A stretch of 64,000 nucleotides of DNA from contig NC_081406.1 in NCBI RefSeq assembly GCF_030272615.1, positions 243,219,218 through 243,283,217 on the forward strand, given 5' to 3'. The DNA comes from Cryptomeria japonica. Lineage: Eukaryota; Streptophyta; Pinopsida; Cupressales; Cupressaceae. Of this stretch, positions 24,180 through 34,923 are shown piece after piece. How positions within the stretch are numbered: the first letter of the stretch is position 1; the number at the start of each line of letters is the position of its first letter. The position numbers and the translations under genes are program-made. Below the pieces are notes generated by a model. That model did not search any database and was not told where the DNA came from. It saw only the letters and a list, made by a program, of their open reading frames with translations.

Positions 24180-25209
24180 GGTTACCCTTATGAAGTTTCT
24201 AATTGATATGCCCCAGACCCAAAGATGGTGGTGATACCATATGGACCCAACCAGATTCAAATTTACCTCAATATTCTCTGTTTGGTTGATTGCGAGGATT
24301 ATCTCAGAGAATGAGATCTCCTACCTCAAATGTGCAAGGTCTGACCCTATGATTGTAGCTTCTGCTCATACGTTGCTAATATGTCTTAAGATGATTGTAG
24401 GTAGCTTGTCGCTTGTCATTAAGTAGTTCCAAGTCCTGAAGATGGGAGATTCGGTACTCTTCCTCATTAATTAGATTGTGTAAGGAAACCGAAAGGGATG
24501 GTAATTCAACCTTAATAGGCAAGATAACTTCTTCTCCATAAACAAGTGAGTAGGGAGTTGCACCTATAGGGGTTTGAATGCTAGTTCAATATGCCCATAG
24601 TGCGGGATTCAGATGAATGTGCCAATCATGAATGACATCATTGACTGTCTTCTTTAAGATCCTCAATATGTTCTTTTTTGAGGCTTCTTCTTGACCATTT
24701 CCTTGTGGGTAATATGGGGTGGAGAGGTGTTGGATATGAAACTTGTCACAGAGTTCTTGAACATCCTGATTTTTGAAGGGAAGCCTATTTTCTGTGATGA
24801 TGGACATGGGTACACCATACTGGAAGATGATATAATTTAGGATGAATGAGGCAATCTGCTTTCCTATGACTTGGGTGAGTGGAATAAATTTGATCCACTT
24901 TGTGAAGTACTTAGTGGTGGTAATGATGAATTTATGACCTGTAGATGAAGATGAATGGATTTTATTCACAAGGTCAAGTCCACATCGACAAAAGGGCCAT
25001 GGTGTTGCTATGGGTTGCAGTTCTTGCGCAGGTGCATGTATCAAATCTCTGTGTACTTGGCATTTCTTGCACTTTTTGATAAAGTAATAGGAATCTTTTT
25101 CCATGGAGGGCCAATAGTATCCTGTCCTCATGATCTTTTTAGCCAATGAAGGGCCACTTGAGTGAGCCCCACAAATTCCTTCATTTACTTCTTCTAAAGT
25201 TGTGGTCAC
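24180..25209 (-). pseudogene. Gypsy integrase, decayed
   Basis: The minus-strand frame 24586-25209 (207 codons) opens with the integrase zinc-binding region (NEGICGAH, later CKKCQVH). The core follows, with GLDLV at the first acidic position, IITENRLPF at the second, and QGNGQEEA holding the third. The usual second-position motif is ITDNG, so the catalytic aspartate is replaced by glutamate and the glycine is lost. After the stop near 24,586 the C-terminal part is still readable down to about 24,180 (PIGATPYSLVYG, later RPCTFEVGDLIL), with one further stop. It would insert element DNA into the genome if intact. It follows the archaeal-like RNase H, as in Tat/Ogre elements. Confidence 0.85.
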
Positions 25210-26157
25210 CTCACCTTGCTCTAAACATCAAAGGAGAGTGTCATCGATACTTCATTGCTATAGGGTTTCAACAATGATTATGTAGCAAACAGATTGGCAT
25301 ATGAAGGTATTTTGTTGATTGTTCTATTGGTTTGGTGGAAGGATTTGATCATGTAGGTAAGTGTAAAACTCACCATACCATGGAAAATTGGGATTGATGA
25401 GTTGACATACCATCTCAAATTTTGAGATATCATAGGCGAGGATCCAAAGATGTTTAACAAAGAACTCATAGCATGTTGAGTTCTGTGGAAGATCGAGAAG
25501 AGAGGTTATTGTAGCCATTGCATCTGCAGCTCTGTTATGCTCTTAACGAATCTGATCGAAGGTGATAGTTTTGAATAATTCCTTGAAACTATCAACCATT
25601 TTCTTGTAAGGTATGAGCTTATATTCCTTAGTTTGGTAATCATCATTAACCTGCCAGATGACCAGCTATGAATCGCCATATACTTGATGCTCCTTCAAGT
25701 TGCATTGTACGACCATCCTTAGTCCTGTGATCAAGGTGTCATACTTTTCTAAGTTGTTTCTGCATGGGAATGTGAACCTGTATGATTTTGGAATGCTATC
25801 ACCTTGAGGTGTGATGAAGATAATTCTAGCTCCTAAACCATGCCTAGTGTATGACCCATCAAAATATAGCTTCCATTGGTGTGCTAGCTTGATTTTGAAG
25901 ATTTCCTCATCTAGAAAATTTGAGATGAGCTGATGATCTCCTATGAGTGATGCTTCAACCAACTGATCTACAATGACTTGCCCTTTGATTGATTTACGAT
26001 CCACATATTCTATGTTGAACTTACTGAGGATCATAACCCATTTTTCCAAGCGGCTTGTTAGTGCTTCTTTACTGAGTAAATACTTGAGTGGATCTATCTT
26101 GGTGATGTGTTGTATCTTATGTGTCAACATGTAGTGCCTTAGTTTGGTTGCTTCCAA
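25210..26157 (-). pseudogene. Archaeal-like RNase H (aRNH) and linker of the gypsy pol
   Basis: Frame 25666-26157 contains the end of the RT-linked RNase H and then the second RNase H, with LYFDGSYTRHGLGA, ITPQGDSIP, FPCRNNLEKYDTLITGL and VYGDS. This domain is typical of Tat/Ogre elements and lies between the first RNase H and integrase. In the NN..E motif the expected glutamate is lysine (NNLEKYD), removing an active-site acid. Downstream, 25,278-25,518 still reads like the family linker (SKFEMVCQLINPNFPWY) in a shifted frame. Confidence 0.8.
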
Positions 26158-26487
26158 AATTACTGTGAGACAAGCTCATTCAATAGGTGTATAATTGAGT
26201 TCATATCCTACTAGTGTCCTGGAGATGTAGTAGACTGCACATTCTTTTCCTTCAACATTATGTTGTGCTAGCAATACCCCTAAGGTTGTAGCCATAGTCA
26301 ATGTGTATAATAACAAAGGCCTATCTTGAGATGGTGGTATTAGTAATGGTGGCATCATCAGGTACTCCTTAAGCTATTGGAATGCTTGCTAGAAATTCTC
26401 TTCCCATTTGAAGCGGACATTGTTATGTAGCAGATGTGTGAAGGGATGACATTTATCGGCCAATTGTGCAATGAAACGATGGATTGA
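26158..26487 (-). pseudogene. First RNase H domain of the gypsy pol
   Basis: Frame 26176-26358 reads LLLYTLTMATTLGVLLAQ and then CAVYYISRTLVGYELNYTPIE. This is the gypsy RT-associated RNase H (usual pattern LY...... ..AVL.Q, YYISR.L...E..Y...E). The first catalytic aspartate of the usual LY.D signature is not present here. A stop separates it from the RT frame. Confidence 0.75.
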
Positions 26488-27300
26488 CTATAGCCTCCCT
26501 TGTAATGTTCTCAATTGGTTGATGTTCTTAGGAGGTGGTATCTCCATGATTGTCTTTACTTTTGTAGGATCAACCTCAATTCCTTTGTTCGAGACAATGT
26601 ATGCTAGGAGCTTTCTAGAGGTCACTCCAAAGACACACTTCTTTAAATTGAGGTGAACATTATATTGTTCCAATCTAGTGAAGATTTTGTCTAGTATTGT
26701 GAGGTGATCCTCTATTGTTAATGATTTATCTAGTAAATCATCCACATAGTCTCCCATTAGTGTATGCATCATGTCATGCAAGATGATAGTCATTACCCTT
26801 TGATTGGTGGCTCCTACATTTTTGAGACCAAATGACATCACATTCCAACAGTATGCTCCCCATGCAAATGTGAAAGTAGTTTTATGTTGATCTTCTAGGG
26901 AAATCTTAATCTGGTTGTATCCTGAAAACCCATTCATGAGAGATAGCATTGCATGCCCTATTGTTAGGTCCACAATCATATCAATGTTGGCTATAGGGAA
27001 GTCATCCTTAGGACATGCTTTGTTTAGATCTCTAAAATCCATACAAATACGGATGCCCCCAGTTGGTTTTGCTATTGGTATGATGTTGGATATCCATTCT
27101 CCATAATCAATTGGTCTAATGAAACCAACATTTAAAAACTTTTTGAGATCTTCCTTCACTAATACTACGATCTGAGGATGCATTTTCTTGAGATTTTGTT
27201 TCACTAGTTTTGCTCCTTCTGCTATGTTCAAGTGATGCATTACTAGATCTGGATCTAGTCCAGGCATGTCTGCATATGACCAAGCAAATTTTATTCATTT
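26488..27300 (-). pseudogene. Gypsy reverse transcriptase
   Basis: A 259-codon frame from 27,267. It starts with MPGLDPDLVMHHLNI, typical of the Tat branch, then the RT fingers and palm: FIRPIDYGEW, GGIRICMDFRDLNKACPKD, SLMNGFSGYNQIKIS, then GDYVDDLLDKS with the catalytic YVDD. It continues with LNLKKCVFGV and DPTKVKTIMEIPPPKN. The usual length is kept through the palm and the active site is intact, making this the best preserved part of the element. The frame stops near 26,488 before the RNase H. Confidence 0.9.
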
Positions 27301-28165
27301 TTTCTTAAATAATTCCACAAAGTGAGGATCCTTTAGGTGAGTTAAGGATGTTGCTAAATGGATTTTATGAGGGTTCCCCTCCGATCCCAGATTGACTTCC
27401 TTGGTCTCTTCTATGAGAATGGATAATTTCTCTTGATTCAGAATGAAGGGGAGAATGTCAAACCTTCCATCCTCAGGTTCCTTAGAGAGGTTTTCACCTT
27501 TGGACGCGTCCTTTGTTTTTTACTTTTTTGGGATCCAAAAGTGCTATCGTGTGGTTTTTACTTGAAGATCATATTTTCACTGTAATATTTTTGTGAATGA
27601 AAATATTGGCATTCTCTCTAAAGTAAGCCACATTGTTGATTTCAATAGCATACCTAGCCTTGTGATCCCCACTTGGTATGGTATCCCATAATTTGAGAAA
27701 GTATATTATCACCTCATTGTTTTGTAAGAAGTCAAGGCATGGAGAATCCTGTTGGTCCCAGTCAACAAGTTTGGGGTGGATGATGGGCATCACTTCATCA
27801 ATTAGGTTGAGTTCATAGGATGCATTAGTTATGGTTAAGATGGAGGTATTAAGGTAATCGTCAAAACTATCCTCTTCGTAATTAGGCTTAGGAGGTGACC
27901 TATCTCTCCTAGAAGTATCTTCAGTATTTCGATCCCAAAAGGTCTTGATCCATGCATCTCCTTCAACTCCTTTATATTCAAAAGTATCAAGAGACTCCTC
28001 TTCAGATTCATGCGAAGCTAAAGAACCTCATTCATATTCATGTGAATCCGTCTCATAATCACTTTGTAGAACTCTGTCATTGTATATTATAGGGATATTT
28101 GCAGGTGTAAAAGGTTTATTGATAGCTGCTATAGGTGCTGTATCTGATAGGGTTGTTGGTTTTTC
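27301..28165 (-). pseudogene. Gypsy pol N-terminal linker, decayed
   Basis: Minus-strand text between the protease/G-patch segment and the reverse transcriptase. The 74-codon frame 27569-27793 contains IIHPKLVDWDQQDSPCLDFLQNNEVI. It is broken by several stops and shows no catalytic motif. It is continuous in orientation with pol. Confidence 0.5.
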
Positions 28166-29278
28166 TTAGGTATCTAAAATGGACAAAAGTGGTAACCTTG
28201 AAGTGATTGACCTTTGCGCAACATAAACCTTTTGCTTGTTTGTTGCATTTGCGGACTTTGATTGAGAAGTGCTTATGTGACTTGGATTTTTTGATGCTAT
28301 AGGTTTTTCTACAATGGACATTAACCTAATTTTAGAAGGTATGAATTTAGAAATTGGTTGTTTTTGTTTTCTTGTAAGCTTAAGCTTAGAAGAGCTCCCT
28401 GAACTAGAATTGAATCTAAGTCTCGTTTTATCTCTTGGTTGTAACAAGGTTGTAATGGCTCTTGTACACCTTGCTTGTGGGATCCTAATGCACTATGGCC
28501 TTCATATCCTATCTTTTGCATCATGGTAAAACCTTTTCTATACTTCTCTGTAGGGATCTTGATTTGTTGTTTAACTTTGTCTAAAGGGTCCTTGTAAATC
28601 CATCTTGCCAAGTCTTCATCAATAGTTTCTTGTTCTTGTGATCTTCCTGGGATGAATCCATCATGTATCAATATTGGTTGCAATTAGTAGCTTGAGTGAA
28701 GTTTGTGGTTTTCCATGAGTCCTGGGTGAGAGAGGTAGTTGGCCAATACAAAAAAGTTGGCTAATGTTATACTCTCCTAGGCCTTCATCCTTTACCTTCA
28801 TCTTTAACTTGTCCTATTTGGGTGTAGGGATCGGTGTATTGGTGAGAGAAGTTGGGTGGATGTAGGATGATGAGGTAGTGGCTTCTTTGTTGTTGGGTAC
28901 CATGATATCCGATTGACGCCTTATATTGTTGCAAAAGGCGAATGGGTTAGCATCACCAAGGATATTTATCTCCACTTAGTTAAGTGGAAATTTGATGCAC
29001 TGATGGTAGGTGGATTGTACTGCTTGCATGGCATGAATCCATTGTATACCTAGTAGGAGATTGTATGGAAGAGGGAGATCTAGGGCTTGACAAACAACAT
29101 TCTTCACCACATGTCCTACCCTTACTGGTAGAGTAACACACCCTTTAGAGGAGCGTTCTGCATTGTTATAGGCCTTGATGGTGATCCTCTTTTTGGCATC
29201 AATTTCTCCTTCTTCATATCCCAATATTGTTATTAATTGTAATGTGAATATTTTAATGCCAACTCCATTTTCAATCAA
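28166..29278 (-). pseudogene. Gypsy protease C-terminal part and G-patch-like segment
   Basis: Frame 28976-29278 reads like the C-terminal half of a Tat-type retropepsin: LPVRVGHVVKN, LDLPLPYNLLLGIQWIHAMQA, then STYHQCIKFP. The frame 28321-28683 follows, with KGFTMMQKIGYEGHSALGSH followed by KQGVQEPL. That spacing of glycines and aromatics resembles a G-patch, an RNA-binding module also found after the protease in some retroviruses and plant gypsy elements. A basic serine-rich segment (28166-28447) continues in another frame. The catalytic protease Asp-Ser/Thr-Gly was not found. Several frameshifts are present. Confidence 0.65.
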
Positions 29279-30963
29279 GACTTGCTTGATTATGTGTTTA
29301 TGTATGAATCCCTCAACGTGGAGAGGGGCATTATGCAGTTGCTAAATGGATGCACCATTATTCTCAGCAAAAGTAAGACATGGTGATGATTTGATACTTC
29401 CAACCATGGCTACAGTTGGATGGAATTGACGCTTCTTGGAGAGATTGATCCAAGATAGTTTTATGTGAGGGTGATAGGCGCAAAAGATCTAGTATGGAAA
29501 TGAGTGTTGACATCTTATCCAATTGGTCTAGAAGGTTATATTTTTTGGGCATGTTTGCTAGTTTTGATGGTGCTCCTTGTACAATAATCTTGCTATGGAG
29601 AGTAACAACATTGCATGCGAGATCTTTGCCTTTGATTGTAATGGTTGCAACTTGTTCATTAGCATCATAAAGGTTATTGATGATATAGGTATATGGTGTG
29701 CAGATATAGTTTCTCGTGCTATCTTGGTTCTTCCCTTGATGGGAGGGACCCCCTTTCTCATACGATGGGGGTGGATTATTGAACATGGTTGATCAATATT
29801 GGAATTTTTTGTAGTGTGGCCATACAGTTCTATATCACCCCGATCAACGAGGTCTTGAATGATGTATTTTAAAAGATGGCAATTTTTTTGTTTTGTGTCC
29901 TTTTCCCTTGTGGAATTCATAATATTCGTTCTCTCTCCACCATGGAGGTTTAATTTGTGGTTCGTAGTTTGATGTTTTAGGCAACATGATGAGATCGAAA
30001 GATATAAGTTGTTATAGTATATTTTCAAGAGGATCTCCCAAGGGTGTATATGTTCGATTTGGTTTGTATGTAGAGTACCTTTTCTTAGGTGCCTCTTGAT
30101 TTCCTTGATTGTTTGGGGGATTACCTTGGTTGGTAGTGTTTTTGTTATGATTATCCACTTGCCCTACAATTTTGACTATGGGTTGAGTGATCTTGATTGT
30201 CCTTGTATCTACAATACCATCATTAATGATGTTTTTATTCTTGGACCAAAACTTGGGTTTGTCATTGTTATATGCTGGTCGTGGATTGTCCTTGTTGTCT
30301 TTATATATTTTGACAAGTCCCTTTTTGATAAGGGATTTCTCGATTTTGAGTCCTTAGGCTATCACGTCTTTAAAAGTGTCTGAACATTTGACTTCCAAGT
30401 GAAATTCCATCTCTTCATTTAAGTTTGAAATGAAGATTTCAACTAATTGTTCCTCAAGAATGGGGAAGGAACGTCTGCTAGATAGGTGTCTCCATCTTTG
30501 TAAGAATGCAAAGAATATCTCCTCATTCTTTTGTTTAGTGTTTCATAGATCAGCCATGGAGACATCACATTCTATGTTGTGCGCATGATGAGTGAGAAAT
30601 TATTGTACTAAGTCATCAAATGTTCTGATTCTACCAAGCAACCATGAAAACCATTGCATGGACGATCCTCCTAGGCTTTGAGGAAAGAGGCACATTAAAT
30701 ACGTTTCGTCATACGCCACCTCTAAGAAAGCAAAGTAAAATTCTCTCACATGGTCTCTTGGATCTCCCTTTCCTTTGTATTTGTCAAATTTTGGAGTCTC
30801 AAAATTGCATGGGAAAGGAGGCATGACCATGTTCTTGTCAAAGAGAGATATTTTCAAGAGCATATCTCTTTTGTGCCCTTCATAAATTTAATGGTTGGGT
30901 GAGGTCTTGTACATGTTGTCTTAACATATCCATTTCTGTGGGAGGAGGTGGGATGTTCCCTTA
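29279..30963 (-). pseudogene. Gypsy gag, decayed
   Basis: Minus-strand frame 30600-30863 reads MVMPPFPCNFETPKFDKYKG, then GDPRDHVREF, LMCLFPQSLGGSSMQWF, the core of the plant retrotransposon gag domain. It continues past a stop with FFAFLQRWRHL and LNEEMEFHLEV. Near 29,900 a stretch reading YYEFHKGKGHKT resembles the Tat-type C.FH...GH zinc-binding site with the first cysteine replaced by tyrosine. Frames 29558-30028 and 29364-29786 carry the gag/protease junction text. Gag packages the element RNA. The N-terminus is missing or uncertain because element A interrupts near 31,003. Confidence 0.75.
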
Positions 30964-31002
30964 TTGATAGTTGTTGTTGTCATAATTGTGAGTATTCCTA
31001 GT

Positions 31003-31080
31003 ATATGATTGCAAGGTTGCCATCAATGACAAAACCTTCAATCACCTATAATATCTCATTGGAGTGTGTATTTGCCAACA
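31003..31080 (-). repeat. Truncated 3' LTR of element A
   Basis: 78 bp that match the first part of the 5' LTR (36,822-36,897) with few differences. On the minus strand it begins TGTTGGCAAATACAC. The match ends abruptly at 31,003, where gypsy gag-side sequence begins. Confidence 0.75.
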
Positions 31081-31093
31081 ATCTCCCCCTTTG
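31081..31093 (-). other. Polypurine tract of element A
   Basis: The minus strand reads CCAAAGGGGGAGAT directly before TGTTGGC. A second similar tract (GTCAAAGGGGGAG) lies about 130 bp upstream, near 31,215. Confidence 0.75.
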
Positions 31094-31277
31094 GAATTGA
31101 TGGCAACACTCATGAGAAAAAGTGTCATAAAAAAAAACTGCCAGAATTGTCTTACCAAAAATGTGTGCTCCCCTTGAGCGGATGATCTTTGCTTCTGGAT
31201 TTTTCTCATCACACTACTCCCCCTTTGACATCAATGACAAAGGTTGTCAAAGTGTCAACTGAGTGTGTTTTCTAGCT

Positions 31278-34200
31278 TCAACCTTGTAAACAGTTGGTTA
31301 TAATCTGAAAAAGGTCTACCAATACCAGATTTAGGCTCTTAGTGAACCATTCACTGTCCTTTAAAGCGGCCTCTATCCTCTGAATTGTACCGGTGAGGTG
31401 TTGCATTTGTTGTTCCAGTCTCTTCTGTCCTTGAACTAGTGCCTTAGAAATCTCTTTTCTCAAGGAGGCGAGGTAGTCCAATTTTGGACTAAGTCTCCAT
31501 TTTAGATCTTTTGCCTTTCCTTTTATTCTTTCCTTTTCTCTTTCCAATTTTAGAAGTTCCTCCTCAAAACCTATTATTTTGTGCTCAAAAATTGATAATG
31601 GTTCAGATGAATTAATGAAATTGTCAGCTAGTTTATTTATTTCTTCCTGTACCATACTGATCTTCTTGTCTATATCTACTATCAAAAAGTTTGTTTTACA
31701 TGTATCTCTGTACAATATTTTAAACTCTTTTCGTGTTTTACATAGTGCTGGTAAAAGAGTGTCAAATTGTCTCATGCACTTCTTTATTTCTTCTTCAAAG
31801 AATTTATGCTTTTCTTTCTCAATTTTTTCTTTGAATGCTTCCTCATTTATTTGTTCCACTGTCACAATGTTGTCAGTAATATACTTAGACAATGTGTCAA
31901 GTTGATTTAAAGAATCTTTGTTATCCATATTACACTTGGGTGCAATCATTTTCAAAATTGGAATTATCTCATTAATAGCTTTGTATGCTTGTGCACTGCA
32001 CTCTGTTATTTTCTTGATTGAATCCAATAAGACCTTAGTTACATTAGTAGGTTTGAATTCTTCCATGGATGTACCAGATGATTGTCCAATAGTTTTTACA
32101 ATCAGTAATCCACCAGTGAGTAACTTCTTTGCTTGTAGTGACCTCTGGTAGGTCAGTTTGTGTTTGCATTTCTCTAAGAAAAGGTTTGGGTTTCTCATAT
32201 GTTGCCGGTGGCACTGTCTCTGCATGAATTTTTTTTTGTGAGGGAACCTACTGCTCTGCCTGTTTCTCAGTGTTGTCCACTGTCGGTTGTTTCTCTATGT
32301 TGCCCGTTGCCAGTGGCTCAGTAGATGAATCATTATGTACATTTGTGGTCTTTGCTTTTCCAGTGTCCGGGGTCATTGTAATGTTTTCTATCGGTGGCTC
32401 TTTTGCCACATCTGATTTCCTAGTTGATTCCTTATCTACCACAATATTGACTTTCTGAGTGTCAATGTTCATTGTGTATAACACCTCAAAATCAGGATTT
32501 GTATCCTCAAGTGGTGTGTCCATATTCTCAGTTGCCAGTTGATTGTCAGTAGTAACTATCAGTGGAGTATTTAGAGGCGATGGGGATAAGTTGTCTGTTA
32601 TTTTTATACTGGGTGGTCCACCAACCTTACCTTTTCCTTTGTCTCGTTCCTTCTGATATACCTTGAAGATTTTAGGTTTTAGATAGTCTTCCTATTTTTC
32701 TTTTTCTACCAGGAATATGTCCCATGCATCTGCTATTTCCTTTGTTACTTGATTCACTCTTCCAACCATTAGTGCTACATGTCGGTGAATAGTTGAGAAT
32801 ATTGACCGGTTAGCCTCAGAGATTAATTGATCTATCTCATTAGGTGAGTTAACAGGGTGTACTGCAAGTAGTTTTTCAATCTTTATTTTCTTATCAAGCT
32901 CAGTAATAGCTACCCTTCTAGCTTCTAGTCTATTGTATAGATCTGTTGGTATTTCATCAACAATTTGCATCAAAAATTTCTTGTAAATATCTAAGAGTAA
33001 GATTACACTATTTTCTACTTTCTCCTTGTCATCAGTCGATAGTGTGTCATATAATTTGTTAATGTTTTTCAACTTTCCATCCTCTATAATTTCATTTAGA
33101 AGTTCATCAATTGGAGCAATAGTTTGTTGAGTCTTCTTCTTGAGAGTCATCTTTTTCTTTGGAGTTAATTTCTTTGCTGGGGGCCTCACTGCTTGTTGCT
33201 TTTGTCTTGTTTTTCTAGGAGAAGGTGAGGGTGCTGGTGAAACTTTTCTCTTTCTTTCAACTCTTTTTAATATAGCCGGTATATCACTTTCAGAAGAGGT
33301 TGCAATCGGTGATAGATGGGCTTCCGATTGAAGTTCTTCTAGTTCACTCTCCTTGATACCGATTTGTCTTAATACATCTTCTTTGATAGCTTTTTCCTGT
33401 CGGGTTCCTTTTCTAACAGTTGCCTCAACCTTCTTAACTCTTTTCCTAGATTGGATTCCACTTTCTATTGTTTCATCATTTCCAAAAACTTCCTCAGTAG
33501 GCTCCTTGGATGCTTCAAGGAGGGCTTTTGCATAAGTTTCAACAATATTGTCATCTGTTTCATAGCCCATTTCAGTAACCTAGATGGTTCTAGGGACAAC
33601 TGCCTCCATCCAAATTTCATCTTTCTTTATTAAAAAACAGATTTCCTTTTGGTACTTATCTACAATAGCTTGTGACAATCTAACTCTAGTCTTCATTCGG
33701 GCCTTTAATGCCTGAAAATACTCATTTATGTTCTTTTCTCTGTTCTCTCCCATGCTGTTCAGTAAATCTAACAACTATTTGCCTACCAGTACATCAAAAC
33801 CAAAATTTCTACTACCAATACCGGGTACTTGTTTGGTTATGTGCAACATTAGACAAACAAGTAGGTTTCCAAATCTGAATGTTCCCTTTTTGTCTTTCTT
33901 TATCTTTCCCAAATTGTCAATCAGTTCATCTTTAAGCCATTCACACACATCTATTCTTGCATTATCATTTACCATATCATAGGCACTTTTAATGCATAGG
34001 CTAGAGACTGATTTTAACCTATTTGCATGAGTAGTTTTGTAGCCTAAGATCATACTGATAAATCTGACATTGATATCTGTTACATCATTTACCCTTAAAG
34101 ATCTCTTATCAGATGTTGCACTGGTTAGGTTTATCACTAGGTCATTTGAGACCTTCTTTGTTTTATAAGGTTAGTTACCCATGGAGGGTAACCCTGTCAC

Positions 34201-34617
34201 AACCTTTATTGCATCTTTTGTGATTTTGTGAACTGAGTCCAACTAGAAGAATGCACCATGTACCCTTCTTAGTACTATCCTTATAACATCCTTGGGAAAA
34301 TTCGGGATACTGTGAATTTTAGTGAAACCTAGGGTTTCAACTATCTTGTGTTCAGGTTTGATATTTCCGGATTCATCACAAATTATAGATTTATACATAT
34401 TCTTAATTTCCTCATCACCTAATTCTTCTATATGACAATGTATATACATTCTAGGGTCTTCAACAAAAACTACTCCCTTAATAATTTTAGAAAATGCACC
34501 AATGTTATCATCTTTCTTAGCAATTTTGGGAACTAACTAGAATACGGATCTAGGGCATTTAATAACTTCAACAATAGTAGGGTTTGCAATGAATTTGGGA
34601 GCAAATGAAGAAGCCAT
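31278..34617 (-). pseudogene. Element A ORF2, about 1,100 codons, function unknown
   Basis: Reading starts at an ATG at 34,617 (MASSFAPKF). It stays in one frame to about 32,250, broken only by stops at the codons after RSVF, HGAFF, SMGN, VLVGK, PRTI, VEKEK and KQAEQ. Six are TAG and one is TAA, and each would be CAG or CAA before a C-to-T change. A frameshift near 32,130 leads into 31,278-32,225. The N-terminal third looks globular (KITKDAIKVVTGLP, then FRFGNLLVCLMLHI). The middle is basic (KKLTPKKKMTLKKKTQQT), followed by an acidic linker and a long coiled-coil C-terminus. No polymerase, protease or integrase motif is visible. It occupies the place of pol. The product is not recognised. Confidence 0.65.
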
Positions 34618-34923
34618 GGTTATAAATACCTTTATCTGCCTTAAGGAATGATTGCTTGATGAATTGCTTTACTTCTTTGCTTGGAATGCCTTCGCTCAAG
34701 AATTTTTGCGCTCTCGAAGATTTGAATGCTCGGTGAAATGAAAATGGAGCCAAAACATTTGTTTTATAATGTTAATTTCACCAACCACCACATTTAATGC
34801 TTGCCGGTTAAGTAATGACTTAACTTATCTGCCGGTATAGAAGTAATTTCAACTTCTCACCATCAACCGAGGGAATAATAGCATGTTTCACATTTGATTG
34901 CTAAACCCTCAAAGAAATTTTCT

